From: Sphingomonas sp. LC-1
GTDB lineage: Bacteria > Pseudomonadota > Alphaproteobacteria > Sphingomonadales > Sphingomonadaceae
DNA: 64,000 bases
Direction: 5' to 3'
NCBI RefSeq assembly: GCF_025371035.1
Contig: NZ_JANZXB010000005.1
Coordinates: 228,451-292,450 of the forward strand
The notes under the pieces are model-generated. The model saw only the letters and a list, made by a program, of their open reading frames with translations, was not told the DNA's origin and did no database searches. A program made the translations under genes and the position numbers. Positions 18,115 through 27,214 of this stretch are shown in pieces (position 1 is the stretch's first letter; each line of letters begins with the position of its first letter).

Positions 18115-18474
18115 TCAGGCGGGCTCTACCATCATCAGTGCGGCGTCACGATATTTGTCCGCATCGCGCTCGAATAAGGCGCTGGCGGTGAAGCGGCGCG
18201 GTGTCAGCCGCAACGAGCCCAGCCCCGCCAGCTTGAAGGTCCCCATTTTTTCCTCGCGCGGTGGCTTTCCATCACGCTCGATGGTCGTCGCATCGACATA
18301 TAGCTCATCGTGACGCGTAAAGATCACATGAGGCGCCAGCACCACTTCCCCGCGATTGTACATGGCAGACACTGCCTGCATCTTGACAATCGCTTCGAAG
18401 ATGATGGCGGGAGCGCCTGCCGCCGGCTCAGCCGGACGGCGCTCGGTCGTCGTCATATCGGTCATGCCTTGCAT
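18115..18474 (-). CDS. Hypothetical protein, 119 residues
   Basis: I do not recognise this family. The product is soluble and mixed alpha/beta, with TMTTERRP-like polar N-terminus, a hydrophobic stretch (GAPAIIFEAIVKMQAVSAMY), VVLAPHVIFTRHDELYVDATT and a C-terminal DADKYRDAALMMVEP. Start choices are 18474, 18465 and 18456; 18474 has AGGA about 9 bases upstream. A 7-bp perfect inverted repeat at 18501-18522 lies in its likely promoter. The gene is preceded on the same strand by the terminator of the prolyl oligopeptidase gene, so it is probably transcribed alone. Confidence 0.6.
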   Translation of the reverse strand: MQGMTDMTTTERRPAEPAAGAPAIIFEAIVKMQAVSAMYNRGEVVLAPHVIFTRHDELYVDATTIERDGKPPREEKMGTFKLAGLGSLRLTPRRFTASALFERDADKYRDAALMMVEPA

Positions 18475-18500
18475 TTGCCCATCCTGCCGCACCGCAGCAA

Positions 18501-18522
18501 GACCTATATTTACGCATAGGTC
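18501..18522. promoter_or_regulatory. Inverted repeat, candidate operator
   Basis: GACCTAT and ATAGGTC are exact inverted repeats separated by 8 AT-rich bases. The repeat stands 27 bases before the 119-residue hypothetical gene. No known regulator site was recognised. Confidence 0.35.
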
Positions 18523-18533
18523 ATACAGGCAAA

Positions 18534-18558
18534 GGCCGGGCGGCACCAGCGCCCGGCC
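18534..18558 (-). terminator. Terminator of the prolyl oligopeptidase gene
   Basis: A perfect 9-bp stem (GGCCGGGCG / CGCCCGGCC) with a 7-base loop is followed on the minus strand by TTTG. It lies 9 bases after the stop of the peptidase gene. Confidence 0.7.
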
Positions 18559-18566
18559 TCCGGCCC

Positions 18567-20684
18567 TCACTGCTTGGGCGTATCCATCAGTTTTTGCGCG
18601 AAATAGACCATTTGCTGGGCGCTCAACCGGGCACCCTGCGCGATGTCGGCGTCGCCCGAATGACCACCCGCCGTATCCTCATAGAAAAGATAGGGGATGC
18701 CATATTCGGACAGGCGCGCGGCGAATTTGCGCGCATGCTGCGGCCCGACCCGGTCGTCCTTGGTCGTCGTCCAGATATAGGGCTCGGGATAGGCCACGCC
18801 TTTGCGGATATTGGCATAGGGCGAAATCTTGCGGAGGAACGCTGCTTCTTCGGGGACGTCGATCGAGCCATATTCGTCCTTCCACGAATCGCCCGCCGCA
18901 ATCTTCTGGTACCGCACCATGTCGAGCAGCGGGACCTGGATGGTCACCGCCTTCCACAATTCGGGATGCTGGGTCAGTTCGACCCCCATCAGCAGGCCGC
19001 CGTTCGAGCCGCCATAGATACCCAGCTTTTGGGGACTGGTGATCTTCCGCGTGAACAGATCCTTCGCCACCGATGCGAAATCGTCATAGATGATCTGCCG
19101 CTTGGTCTTGCGACCGGCATCATGCCATTTGGGCCCGAACTCGCCACCACCCCGGATATTGGCCAGCACATAGGCGCCGCCCCGCTCCGTCCAGATCTTG
19201 CCGGTCGATCCCAGATAGGTGGGCAGCCGCGCAATTTCGAACCCGCCATAGGCGGTCATCAGCGTCGGTGTGCTTCCGTCCAGCTTCGCACCCTTGGGCA
19301 GCACGACGAAGTAGGGGATTTTGGTCCCGTCGGTCGAGGTCGCTTCATATTGGTGGACCGTGGTACCGGCCGCGTCGAAACGGGCAGGAAGAGTCTTCAA
19401 CACCCGCGGTGCGCCAGGACGGCTGGCGTCAAAGCGTGATAGGACGGTCGGCGTGGTGAAGCCCGCCGTGGACAGGTAGACGATGTCGGAGCGGTCGCTG
19501 GTGCTGACCACATCAACTGCCATATTGTCCGGCACCTGTACCGTCGCCGAAGACCATCCGCTTTCCTGCGGCGCGAAGACGCTCGCCCGGCCGCGGACAT
19601 TGTCGATATAGGAGACGACCACCCGATCCCTGGTGGTGGAGACGCCTTCCACCGCCTGACGGTCGGTAGGCGTGAACAACGCCTGAGGTGCGATCGTCCC
19701 GGACTCCAGTTCCGACAGCGGCGCCCAGACGACCGACCCGGCGGGATGGTCACCCCAGGCGTCGCTAGTCTGGAAGATCACGCGGCCATCAACCATGCCT
19801 GCGGGGAACGCGCGCGCCGGCATCGTGAGCGGCTTGGCGCCGCCCTTGGGCGTCCAAAGCAGCTTGTCGCCGCCGAAGAAGGTCTGCCGCCGCTCAATCA
19901 CCACGGCACGGTTGCCCTTGGCGTCGGTGAGCACACCCGCATAGGTGCCCAGTTCGTCCGTCGGCGCGCCCCGGAAGATTTCGGTCGCCTGCGACAGCGG
20001 CGTCCCGCGCTTCACCATCTTCACGACAAAGGGATAGCTGGACTTGGTCAGCGTGCCCTCTCCCCAGTCGCGGCTGACCAGCAGCGTATCCTTGTCGAGC
20101 CATGCCGCTCCTTGCTTGGACGTCGACAGGCGGAAGCCACCCGGCACGAAGTGCCCGGTCTGCATGTCGAACTCGCGATATTCGATCGCGTCCTCACCGC
20201 CTTCCGACAAGGCGACCAGGCACAGGCGATCTTCGGGACTGAGGCAATTGACACCTTTCCAGACCCATTTCTTTCCCTCCGCCTTGCTGAGCGCGTCGAG
20301 GTCGAGCAACGTCGTCCAATGTGGATTGGCCGAGGCGTAATCCTCCTCCGTCGTCCAGCGCCACAGACCCTGCGGATGGTCCGCATCGCGCCAGAAATTG
20401 ACGATCCGGCCATACATCTGGCCCGGCATTGGAATGCGATCCTTGGCGGATGCGATGGCGAGCGCCTCGCCATAAAAGCTCTGGTAGCGCGGATCGTTCT
20501 GAAGACGCGGCAGGGTTTTGGCATTCTCAGCCTCCACCCAGGCGAGCGATTTGGGCCCGTCCTTGTCCTCCAGCCAGATATAGGGATCATTCTCGGTCAT
20601 CTGGTTCGTCTGCGCCATCGCCGCTCCCGTCACAAGCTGGCTGGCCAGCATCGAGCCCGCCAGCATCCACCGCCATCCCCGCAT
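18567..20684 (-). CDS. Secreted prolyl oligopeptidase (S9 family)
   Basis: S9A peptidases cleave after proline in short peptides. The 705-residue precursor has a signal peptide (cleavage likely after GAAMAQ, near residue 25), an N-terminal beta-propeller and a C-terminal alpha/beta hydrolase domain. The catalytic triad is visible: Ser in GGSNGG (about S560), Asp in KDDRVGP (about D643 or D644) and His in AGGHSGD (about H675). Export to the periplasm or outside is inferred from the leader. It has its own terminator downstream and diverges from the alpha/beta hydrolase gene across a 238-base spacer. Confidence 0.92.
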   Translation of the reverse strand: MRGWRWMLAGSMLASQLVTGAAMAQTNQMTENDPYIWLEDKDGPKSLAWVEAENAKTLPRLQNDPRYQSFYGEALAIASAKDRIPMPGQMYGRIVNFWRDADHPQGLWRWTTEEDYASANPHWTTLLDLDALSKAEGKKWVWKGVNCLSPEDRLCLVALSEGGEDAIEYREFDMQTGHFVPGGFRLSTSKQGAAWLDKDTLLVSRDWGEGTLTKSSYPFVVKMVKRGTPLSQATEIFRGAPTDELGTYAGVLTDAKGNRAVVIERRQTFFGGDKLLWTPKGGAKPLTMPARAFPAGMVDGRVIFQTSDAWGDHPAGSVVWAPLSELESGTIAPQALFTPTDRQAVEGVSTTRDRVVVSYIDNVRGRASVFAPQESGWSSATVQVPDNMAVDVVSTSDRSDIVYLSTAGFTTPTVLSRFDASRPGAPRVLKTLPARFDAAGTTVHQYEATSTDGTKIPYFVVLPKGAKLDGSTPTLMTAYGGFEIARLPTYLGSTGKIWTERGGAYVLANIRGGGEFGPKWHDAGRKTKRQIIYDDFASVAKDLFTRKITSPQKLGIYGGSNGGLLMGVELTQHPELWKAVTIQVPLLDMVRYQKIAAGDSWKDEYGSIDVPEEAAFLRKISPYANIRKGVAYPEPYIWTTTKDDRVGPQHARKFAARLSEYGIPYLFYEDTAGGHSGDADIAQGARLSAQQMVYFAQKLMDTPKQ

Positions 20685-20842
20685 TCGTTATGCTCCGTCC
20701 TACACTCTGGTGGGCGGAATGTGACTTCATCACGCGGGGCTGGCAATGCTTCCCCAAGGCTTTTCCCAATTATGTCGCTCGCTGGCGTTCCGTTATTCCA
20801 CAGGCGAAGCCGCTGAAATCGATGGCATTTGGGGCAGTGTGC

Positions 20843-20861
20843 TTCCGTCACGCAGACGGAA
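20843..20861. promoter_or_regulatory. Inverted repeat upstream of the alpha/beta hydrolase
   Basis: TTCCGTC and GACGGAA form a perfect 7-bp inverted repeat with a 5-base spacer in the divergent intergenic region, 61 bases before the hydrolase start. It could be an operator or a short RNA hairpin. The rest of this 238-base spacer shows nothing I can name. Confidence 0.25.
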
Positions 20862-20922
20862 CGGCTTACCCACCGGTCCGTTCAGCCTGCTCATTCCCCG
20901 CACGAATGCTCAGGAGCAGACG

Positions 20923-21747
20923 ATGCCATATGTAAAAACCCGCGACGGTACCGACATCTATGTCAAGGATTGGGGCGAAGGTCGTCCGGTCGTCCTCCTC
21001 CACGGCTGGCCTCTGTCCGCCGATATGTGGGATGCGCAGATGATGGCGCTTGCGGAAGCTGGTTTCCGCGCCATCGCCTATGACCGGCGCGGCTTCGGGC
21101 GCTCGGGACAGCCTTGGTCGGGCTATGACTATGACACGTTGTCCGACGATCTGGCCGATGTTCTGGAAGCGACCGGCGCGCGCGACGCAGCGATCATCGG
21201 CTTCTCGATGGGCGGTGGCGAAGTTGCGCGCTATATGAGCCGTCATGACGGAAAGGGCGTCATCGCCGCAGGACTGATCGCCTCGGTCGTGCCCTATATG
21301 CCCAAGACCGACGATAATCCGCAGGGTACCGACCAGTCGGTGTTCGACCAGATCGGTCAGGGCCTGCGTGACGATCGCGCGCATTTCCTGCGCCACACCT
21401 TCTTCAAGCAGTTTTTCGGTGTCGGCTATATCACCAGCCCGGTGAGCGACGAGGTGCTGGACTGGGCGACCAGCGTCGCGATGCAGGCGGGCCTGAAGCC
21501 TACCCTGGCCTGTGCCGAAGCGTTCAGCCAGACCGATTTCCGGCCGGACCTGTCGGCCTTCCGCGTGCCGACGCTGATTGTTCACGGCACGGGTGATCAG
21601 ACCGTGCCCATCGATCCGGCGGGCCGGGCAGCGGCGGCCGGGATCGCCCATTCGCAATTGGTCGAATATGACGGTGCGCCGCACGGCCTGAACGTCACGC
21701 ATAGCGATCGCCTGACCGGCGATCTGCTGACGTTCCTGGGCCGCTGA
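20923..21747 (+). CDS. Alpha/beta hydrolase, non-heme chloroperoxidase type
   Basis: The 274-residue protein has the alpha/beta hydrolase fold with Ser in GFSMGGGEV (S95), Asp in HGTGDQTVP (about D225) and His in APHGLNVTH (about H254). The arrangement and the HGWPLSADMWD oxyanion loop match the cofactor-free haloperoxidase/arylesterase group, so it may have esterase or perhydrolase activity. The natural substrate is unknown. The ATG at 20923 follows GGAGC at good spacing; the longer upstream frame lacks homology. There is no signal peptide. Confidence 0.85.
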   Translation: MPYVKTRDGTDIYVKDWGEGRPVVLLHGWPLSADMWDAQMMALAEAGFRAIAYDRRGFGRSGQPWSGYDYDTLSDDLADVLEATGARDAAIIGFSMGGGEVARYMSRHDGKGVIAAGLIASVVPYMPKTDDNPQGTDQSVFDQIGQGLRDDRAHFLRHTFFKQFFGVGYITSPVSDEVLDWATSVAMQAGLKPTLACAEAFSQTDFRPDLSAFRVPTLIVHGTGDQTVPIDPAGRAAAAGIAHSQLVEYDGAPHGLNVTHSDRLTGDLLTFLGR

Positions 21748-21753
21748 CAGCAA

Positions 21754-21783
21754 AAGGGCGGCCCGGATACCCAGGCCGCCCTT
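21754..21783. terminator. Bidirectional terminator between hydrolase and ftsB
   Basis: A perfect 10-bp stem (AAGGGCGGCC / GGCCGCCCTT) with a 10-base loop has a T-rich flank downstream on the plus strand and an A run on the other side, so it can end both the hydrolase and the eno-ftsB transcript. Confidence 0.75.
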
Positions 21784-21784
21784 C

Positions 21785-22108
21785 CTATTTCAGCGGGACG
21801 ATCACTTCGTCCGGATGGGCGACGTTCAGTTCCTTGCGCACCATTTCGTCGACCATGTCGGGATTGGCATGGTCCGGGTCGAGCAAGGCGACGCGGTTCT
21901 TGAGGATCGTCCGCTTCTTGTCGAGCGCGGCATAATCCTGTTCGCGTTTCACCAGCTGGCGCTGATACTCGCCATAAGCGAGCAGACCGTTGCGCCCCAG
22001 CACCGCATAGGCGCCGAAGAACGCAACGATCGTCAACCCAAGGGCGGGCAGGGCTGCCCGCCGCATGGTCCGCATGAAGGGCGTCGGCTTTCTGGTCACG
22101 ATCGCCAT
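21785..22108 (-). CDS. ftsB: Septum formation initiator FtsB/DivIC-like protein
   Basis: This 107-residue bitopic protein has a short basic N-terminus and one membrane helix (about residues 19-38, ALGLTIVAFFGAYAVLG). A coiled coil follows (about 45-75, QRQLVKREQDYAALDKKRTILKNRV), then the conserved VRKELNVAHPDEVIV end. That is the FtsB architecture; FtsB joins FtsL and FtsQ in the divisome. A TTG start at 22135 is open but would overlap eno, so the ATG at 22108 is preferred. It follows eno by 23 bases, as is usual in proteobacteria. Confidence 0.85.
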   Translation of the reverse strand: MAIVTRKPTPFMRTMRRAALPALGLTIVAFFGAYAVLGRNGLLAYGEYQRQLVKREQDYAALDKKRTILKNRVALLDPDHANPDMVDEMVRKELNVAHPDEVIVPLK

Positions 22109-22131
22109 TGTCGTACCGACACCCTTCAATT

Positions 22132-23424
<1,293 letters not shown>

Positions 23425-23494
23425 CTACATCAGCCTTGAAGGTCCCGGCGGGCTCTATCGTGTGACCGCGCGAAGGGCAATTGCGGGAAAGCAT

Positions 23495-23520
23495 GGAACC
23501 GTGGTTCCGCTGCCGGGGTT
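23495..23520 (+). promoter_or_regulatory. Probable sigma-EcfG general-stress promoter
   Basis: GGAAC at 23495-23499, a 17-base spacer and GGTT at 23517-23520 match the alphaproteobacterial EcfG consensus GGAAC-N16/17-CGTT with one mismatch. The start codon of the first membrane-protein gene is 48 bases downstream with AGAGGAAAGG before it. The -35 element is part of the palindrome GGAACCGTGGTTCC, which might also be a repressor site. Confidence 0.5.
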
Positions 23521-23568
23521 AAGAGGCGCACTGCCCGGTCATCCGGGCCAAAGAGGAAAGGGTTTCCC

Positions 23569-24108
23569 ATGGCCGACACGGACAATAACTTCCCACTGTC
23601 GCAGGACGTTACGCCCAACTTCGGCGGCAACGTCGCGGTCGCGCCCGAAGTGGCCGCGCCCGACGCGGCGCCCGGCACGTTCGACGCCGAAGATTCCACA
23701 AAGAGCAAGGCGACCCTGTCGGATGCCAAGCAGCAGGTGAAGGAAGGCGCCTCCAAGGTCCAGCAGCAGGCGGTGGACAAGGTCTACGCACTCGCCGGCG
23801 ACGGCAAGGCCAAGGCCGGTTCCGCGCTCGATCAGGTCGCGCAGCTCCTGAACGATGCCGCCGGTCAGGTCGATGAAAAGCTGGGCGCCCAATATGGTCA
23901 ATATGCCCGTTCGGCCGCCGATACCGTCACATCCTTCTCGGGTGCGATCAAGGACAAGGATGTCGAGGAACTGATCGGCGACGCCCGCGCCTTCGTGGCG
24001 AAGAGCCCGGCGGTCGCGATCGGCATTGCCGCCGCGCTGGGCTTCGTGCTGGCGCGCGTCGTTCAGTCGGGCGTGGAAGCCCGCCCATCGGCCGACACTG
24101 CGGCGTGA
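23569..24108 (+). CDS. Small membrane-anchored stress-type protein (DUF883/ElaB-like layout)
   Basis: The 179-residue protein has a polar N-terminus rich in Pro, Ala and acidic residues. A long Ala/Lys/Asp/Gln-rich amphipathic helix region (about 45-135) follows, with KQQVKEGASKVQQQAVDKV. A single C-terminal membrane helix (about 145-165, SPAVAIGIAAALGFVLARVV) ends the protein. This is the layout of ElaB/DUF883-type tail-anchored proteins, though direct homology is not certain. It is first of four co-directional genes coding for small membrane proteins and lies behind the EcfG-like promoter. Its TGA overlaps the next GTG start. Confidence 0.7.
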   Translation: MADTDNNFPLSQDVTPNFGGNVAVAPEVAAPDAAPGTFDAEDSTKSKATLSDAKQQVKEGASKVQQQAVDKVYALAGDGKAKAGSALDQVAQLLNDAAGQVDEKLGAQYGQYARSAADTVTSFSGAIKDKDVEELIGDARAFVAKSPAVAIGIAAALGFVLARVVQSGVEARPSADTAA

Positions 24109-24458
24109 CCAGGGTCACCGCCCCCTTGTCGGCAACGCGGCAGGACCCGGAAACGCTGACGTCGCTGGTGTCACAGCTGGTTGATGACGGCCGGTCCTAT
24201 ATCACGGCCGAAATCGATCTGGCCAAGGCACGGGCCTCGGACAAGATCGCGCGTTATCGTAGCGCCGCGATCTTCATTGGGGCCGCGGCCGTATTGGCAC
24301 TGGCGGCACTGATCGCCCTGCTCGTCGGGCTGATCTTCGCCTTGGCACCGGCGACCGGTCCGCTGGGGGCGACGTTGATCGTCGTCGGCGTGGTGCTGGT
24401 TGCGGCGGGTGTGCTGGCCATGATCGGCAAGTCCCGCCTGACGGGAGGAGCAGCATGA
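24105..24458 (+). CDS. Phage-holin-superfamily-III-like (DUF1469) membrane protein
   Basis: The 117-residue protein has an N-terminal amphipathic helix (SLVSQLVDDGRSYITAEIDLAKA) and two membrane helices (about residues 53-79 and 85-107). This is the pattern of the putative actinobacteriophage holin superfamily III, which is widespread in bacterial chromosomes. The 'holin' name is historical; a lysis role is not expected here. The GTG start overlaps the previous stop and its own stop overlaps the next ATG (ATGA), so the first three genes of the group are translationally coupled. Confidence 0.75.
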   Translation: MTRVTAPLSATRQDPETLTSLVSQLVDDGRSYITAEIDLAKARASDKIARYRSAAIFIGAAAVLALAALIALLVGLIFALAPATGPLGATLIVVGVVLVAAGVLAMIGKSRLTGGAA

Positions 24459-24706
24459 CCGTCGTCGAAGCCGAGGTTCGCGCCGCTGCCGCCCGTGAGC
24501 GGATGAACCAGACCGCCTCTCGCTTGCAGGCCCGGTTGGAACCCCATGCCCTGGCGTCGCAAGCCAAGGAAGCCGGGATGTCCGCCGTAAAGTCGAGCCT
24601 GGACTGCGCAAAGAGCAACCCGGCGGCCGTCGCCGGCGGAGTCGCGGTTCTTGGCCTGTTGCTCAATCGTCGGCGGATCGCCCGCCTGTTCAAGCGCAAG
24701 CGCTGA
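24455..24706 (+). CDS. DUF3618-like small membrane protein
   Basis: This 83-residue protein has an N-terminal helix with alternating Glu and Arg (VVEAEVRAAAARERMNQTASRLQARL). One membrane segment follows (about 57-71, PAAVAGGVAVLGLLL), then a very basic tail (NRRRIARLFKRKR). The layout resembles DUF3618 proteins, which commonly follow DUF1469 genes. The ATG overlaps the preceding stop. Function is unknown; a structural or stress role at the inner membrane is inferred from the company it keeps. Confidence 0.65.
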   Translation: MTVVEAEVRAAAARERMNQTASRLQARLEPHALASQAKEAGMSAVKSSLDCAKSNPAAVAGGVAVLGLLLNRRRIARLFKRKR

Positions 24707-24759
24707 TTTGGCCCGCCGATGGGCAACCATCGGCGACATAGCCCAGAAGGATGTTCGCA

Positions 24760-25215
24760 ATGACCACCGAAACCCAGAACGAACAGCAAAATGACCGCTT
24801 CCGCGAGAAGCTGGATCATGGTCGCGAAACGGCATCGCAGGCCTATCACGATGCCAAGGACAAGGCAGGTGAACTGGCGCATAAGACCGCGCAGACCATC
24901 GAAGCCAACCCGCTCGGCATTCTGGTCGGCGGTCTCGCCGTCGGTGTGATCGCGGGGGCATTGCTCCCCCGTTCGTCGCGCGAGAAGGAATTGCTGGCCC
25001 CGCTTGGCAAGAAGCTGGGCGAGACCGTGCGTCAGGCGACGCAGGCGGCACGCGAAGCCGGCCTGCGCGAGCTGGAAGATGCAGGGCTCACCAAGGACGC
25101 AGCGAAGGATCGCGCCCGTTCGTTGTTCGACGATGTCGTCAAGGCGGCAAGCAACGCAGGTTCGGCCGCGGCCAAGGCGGCAACGAACAAGTCGTCATCC
25201 GAACCGGCCATCTGA
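24760..25215 (+). CDS. Membrane-anchored helical protein, DUF883/YtxH-like
   Basis: The 151-residue product starts with a polar helix rich in Gln, Glu, Asp and Lys (HDAKDKAGELAHKTAQTIEA). A glycine-rich membrane segment comes next (about 51-69, PLGILVGGLAVGVIAGALLP), and a long amphipathic helix and an Ala/Ser-rich end complete it. That is close to the DUF883/YtxH arrangement. The ATG at 24760 has AGAAGGA at good spacing; the one at 24751 sits too close to the same site. It is 53 bases after the previous gene and ends before a strong hairpin, so it closes the four-gene unit. Confidence 0.7.
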   Translation: MTTETQNEQQNDRFREKLDHGRETASQAYHDAKDKAGELAHKTAQTIEANPLGILVGGLAVGVIAGALLPRSSREKELLAPLGKKLGETVRQATQAAREAGLRELEDAGLTKDAAKDRARSLFDDVVKAASNAGSAAAKAATNKSSSEPAI

Positions 25216-25225
25216 TGATGCCATG

Positions 25226-25265
25226 AAGGGCGCCTCGCGATCCACGATGGACGCGGTGCGCCCTT
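25226..25265 (+). terminator. Terminator after the four small membrane-protein genes
   Basis: AAGGGCGC and GCGCCCTT form a perfect 8-bp outer stem with a further TCC/GGA pairing inside. It begins 10 bases after the last stop and ends in TTT. Confidence 0.6.
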
Positions 25266-25353
25266 TGCGGTGAAGGGCGGCAGACGGTGGCTTGCGGGCG
25301 ACGGACGGGCTTTCTACCAAGGCGGTTCGTCAGCTTTTGAACGGGATACTCGT

Positions 25354-27177
25354 TTGCGCCACCTCCCCCTCGCCGCCCTTCTCGCCTCCTTGGCGCTGCC
25401 TGCCACGCCGCTTGCGGCGCAAGCCATTCCCCCCTCTCCCGCACAGCCCGGCGAAGGTCAACAGGACGCCCGGCTGAAGCAGCTTTTCCATGACAGCGAC
25501 GAAGCCAGCTTGGCGCGCAACCCGATCAACGGGTTGTTCCGGGGCGATATGCGGCGGGCCGATCGCATCGGCGACTTTTTCTCGGACGCGTATATCGCTG
25601 CGGAACGCGCGGCGGCCGAGAACGACCTAAAGCGCCTGGATCAGATCGATCGGGCCAAGCTCACGCCGACGAACCAGATCGCCTATGACGTATTTCGCCA
25701 GCAGACCGAGACGACGCTGAAAGGCTTTGACCCCGCCCTGGTCGCGCTGATCATCGTGCGGCCGATGGACCATTTCTTCGGCATCCAGACCTTCTATCCC
25801 GAATTCGCAACGGGCCAGGGCGCGGCCCCGTTCAATACGGTGGCGGACTATGACAATAATCTGAAGCGCAATGTCGAATATGCCCATCTGCTCGACGAGG
25901 CGATCGGGCGGTTCCGGCAAGGCATGGCGACGGGCGTCGTCCAGCCCAAGCTGGTCGTGCGCAACATGATCGCCCAGTTCGACAATCTGCTGGCGGGAAC
26001 GGTCGAGGATTCGACCTTCTATGGCCCGGTCAAGCGCTTCCCCGCCGCCATTCCAGCGGGCGAGCAGACGCGCCTCAAGGCCACCTATGCCGCTCAGATT
26101 CGCGACGTCATCATTCCTGCCGAGAAACGGATGCGGACGTTCCTGGCCGACACCTATCTTCCCGCCGCCAGAGAGTCGGTCGGTCTCGTCGGAATGCCGG
26201 GTGGTGCCAAGCTTTATTCATATCTGATCGAACAGAACACCACCCTGCCCCTCCAGGCGGACGCGGTACATCAGCTCGGCCTGTCCGAAGTCGCCCGCAT
26301 CCTGAAGGCCATGGAAGTCCAGAAACAGGCGGTCGGGTTCAAGGGCAGCCTGCCCGAATTCTTCACTTTCCTACGCACCGATCCGCGCTTCCAGCCCAAA
26401 TCGGCCGCACAGCTTCGCGAGGGTTACGAGGCGATCGGGCGGCGTGTCGACGCGCGCATTCGCGAGCAATTCTCGCTGATCCCCAAGACGCGGCTCGAAA
26501 TTCGCCCCGTTCCAGCTTTCAAGGAAAAGACCGACGCGGGCGGCTCCTATCAGGGCGGCACGCCGGATGGCGCACGGCCCGGTGTCTTCTACTACAACAC
26601 CTACGACCTGCCCTCGCGCTATATGTGGGAGATGGAGACCCTCTATCTGCACGAGGCAGTGCCGGGGCATCACTTTCAGATCAGCCTGGCGCAAGAGAAT
26701 GCCGCACTTCCCGCCTTCATGCGGTTCGGTGGCAATACCGCTTATGCGGAGGGCTGGGCGCTTTATGCCGAAACCCTATGGCCGGAACTGGGTATGGAGA
26801 CCGACCCCTATCAGCGTATGGGCGGCCTGAATGACGAGATGCTGCGCGCGATGCGCCTGGTCGTCGATACGGGTATCCATGCCAAGGGTTGGACGCGCGA
26901 TCAGGCGATCGACTATATGCTCGCCAACTCCCCCATGGCCCGCACCGACGCGACTGCCGAGGTCGAGCGCTATATCGCCATCCCCGGTCAAGCGCTGGCG
27001 TATAAGATCGGCCAACTGACGATCAGCCGCCTCAAGGCGCAGGCCAGGGCGGAACTTGGTTCGAAATTCGATCCGCGTCGGTTCCATGCGGAGGTACTGG
27101 ACACGGGTGCACTGCCGATGCCGGTCCTGGAAAAGAAGATCGCGGACTGGATCGCGGCGGAGAAGCGGCGCGGCTGA
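25354..27177 (+). CDS. Secreted DUF885 family protein (zinc-peptidase-like)
   Basis: The 607-residue precursor begins with a signal peptide (RHLPLAALLASLALPATPLAAQA). The DUF885 region follows throughout, with the zincin-like metal motif HEAVPGHHFQI (encoded near base 26,660) and a later Glu-rich YAEGWALYAETL. The family is thought to be metallo-carboxypeptidase-like, but activity for this group is not settled. I chose the TTG at 25354 because it gives a clean signal peptide and has GGGA upstream. A GTG at 25270 is the alternative and would add 28 residues in front of the leader. It ends at a strong bidirectional terminator. Confidence 0.82.
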   Translation: MRHLPLAALLASLALPATPLAAQAIPPSPAQPGEGQQDARLKQLFHDSDEASLARNPINGLFRGDMRRADRIGDFFSDAYIAAERAAAENDLKRLDQIDRAKLTPTNQIAYDVFRQQTETTLKGFDPALVALIIVRPMDHFFGIQTFYPEFATGQGAAPFNTVADYDNNLKRNVEYAHLLDEAIGRFRQGMATGVVQPKLVVRNMIAQFDNLLAGTVEDSTFYGPVKRFPAAIPAGEQTRLKATYAAQIRDVIIPAEKRMRTFLADTYLPAARESVGLVGMPGGAKLYSYLIEQNTTLPLQADAVHQLGLSEVARILKAMEVQKQAVGFKGSLPEFFTFLRTDPRFQPKSAAQLREGYEAIGRRVDARIREQFSLIPKTRLEIRPVPAFKEKTDAGGSYQGGTPDGARPGVFYYNTYDLPSRYMWEMETLYLHEAVPGHHFQISLAQENAALPAFMRFGGNTAYAEGWALYAETLWPELGMETDPYQRMGGLNDEMLRAMRLVVDTGIHAKGWTRDQAIDYMLANSPMARTDATAEVERYIAIPGQALAYKIGQLTISRLKAQARAELGSKFDPRRFHAEVLDTGALPMPVLEKKIADWIAAEKRRG

Positions 27178-27182
27178 TCGGC

Positions 27183-27214
27183 AAGAGCGCCACGTCAGGG
27201 GACGTGGCGCTTTT
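27183..27214. terminator. Strong bidirectional terminator, DUF885 gene / actR
   Basis: AGCGCCACGTC and GACGTGGCGCT form a perfect 11-bp stem around an AGGG loop, extended by three further pairs and ending in TTTT on the plus strand. It overlaps the last codons of actR and closes the cyo operon from the other side. Confidence 0.8.

Noticed and set aside
24105-24458. Holin-like gene taken as a sign of prophage
   Set aside because: DUF1469 'holin' proteins are ordinary chromosomal genes and no other phage gene is near.
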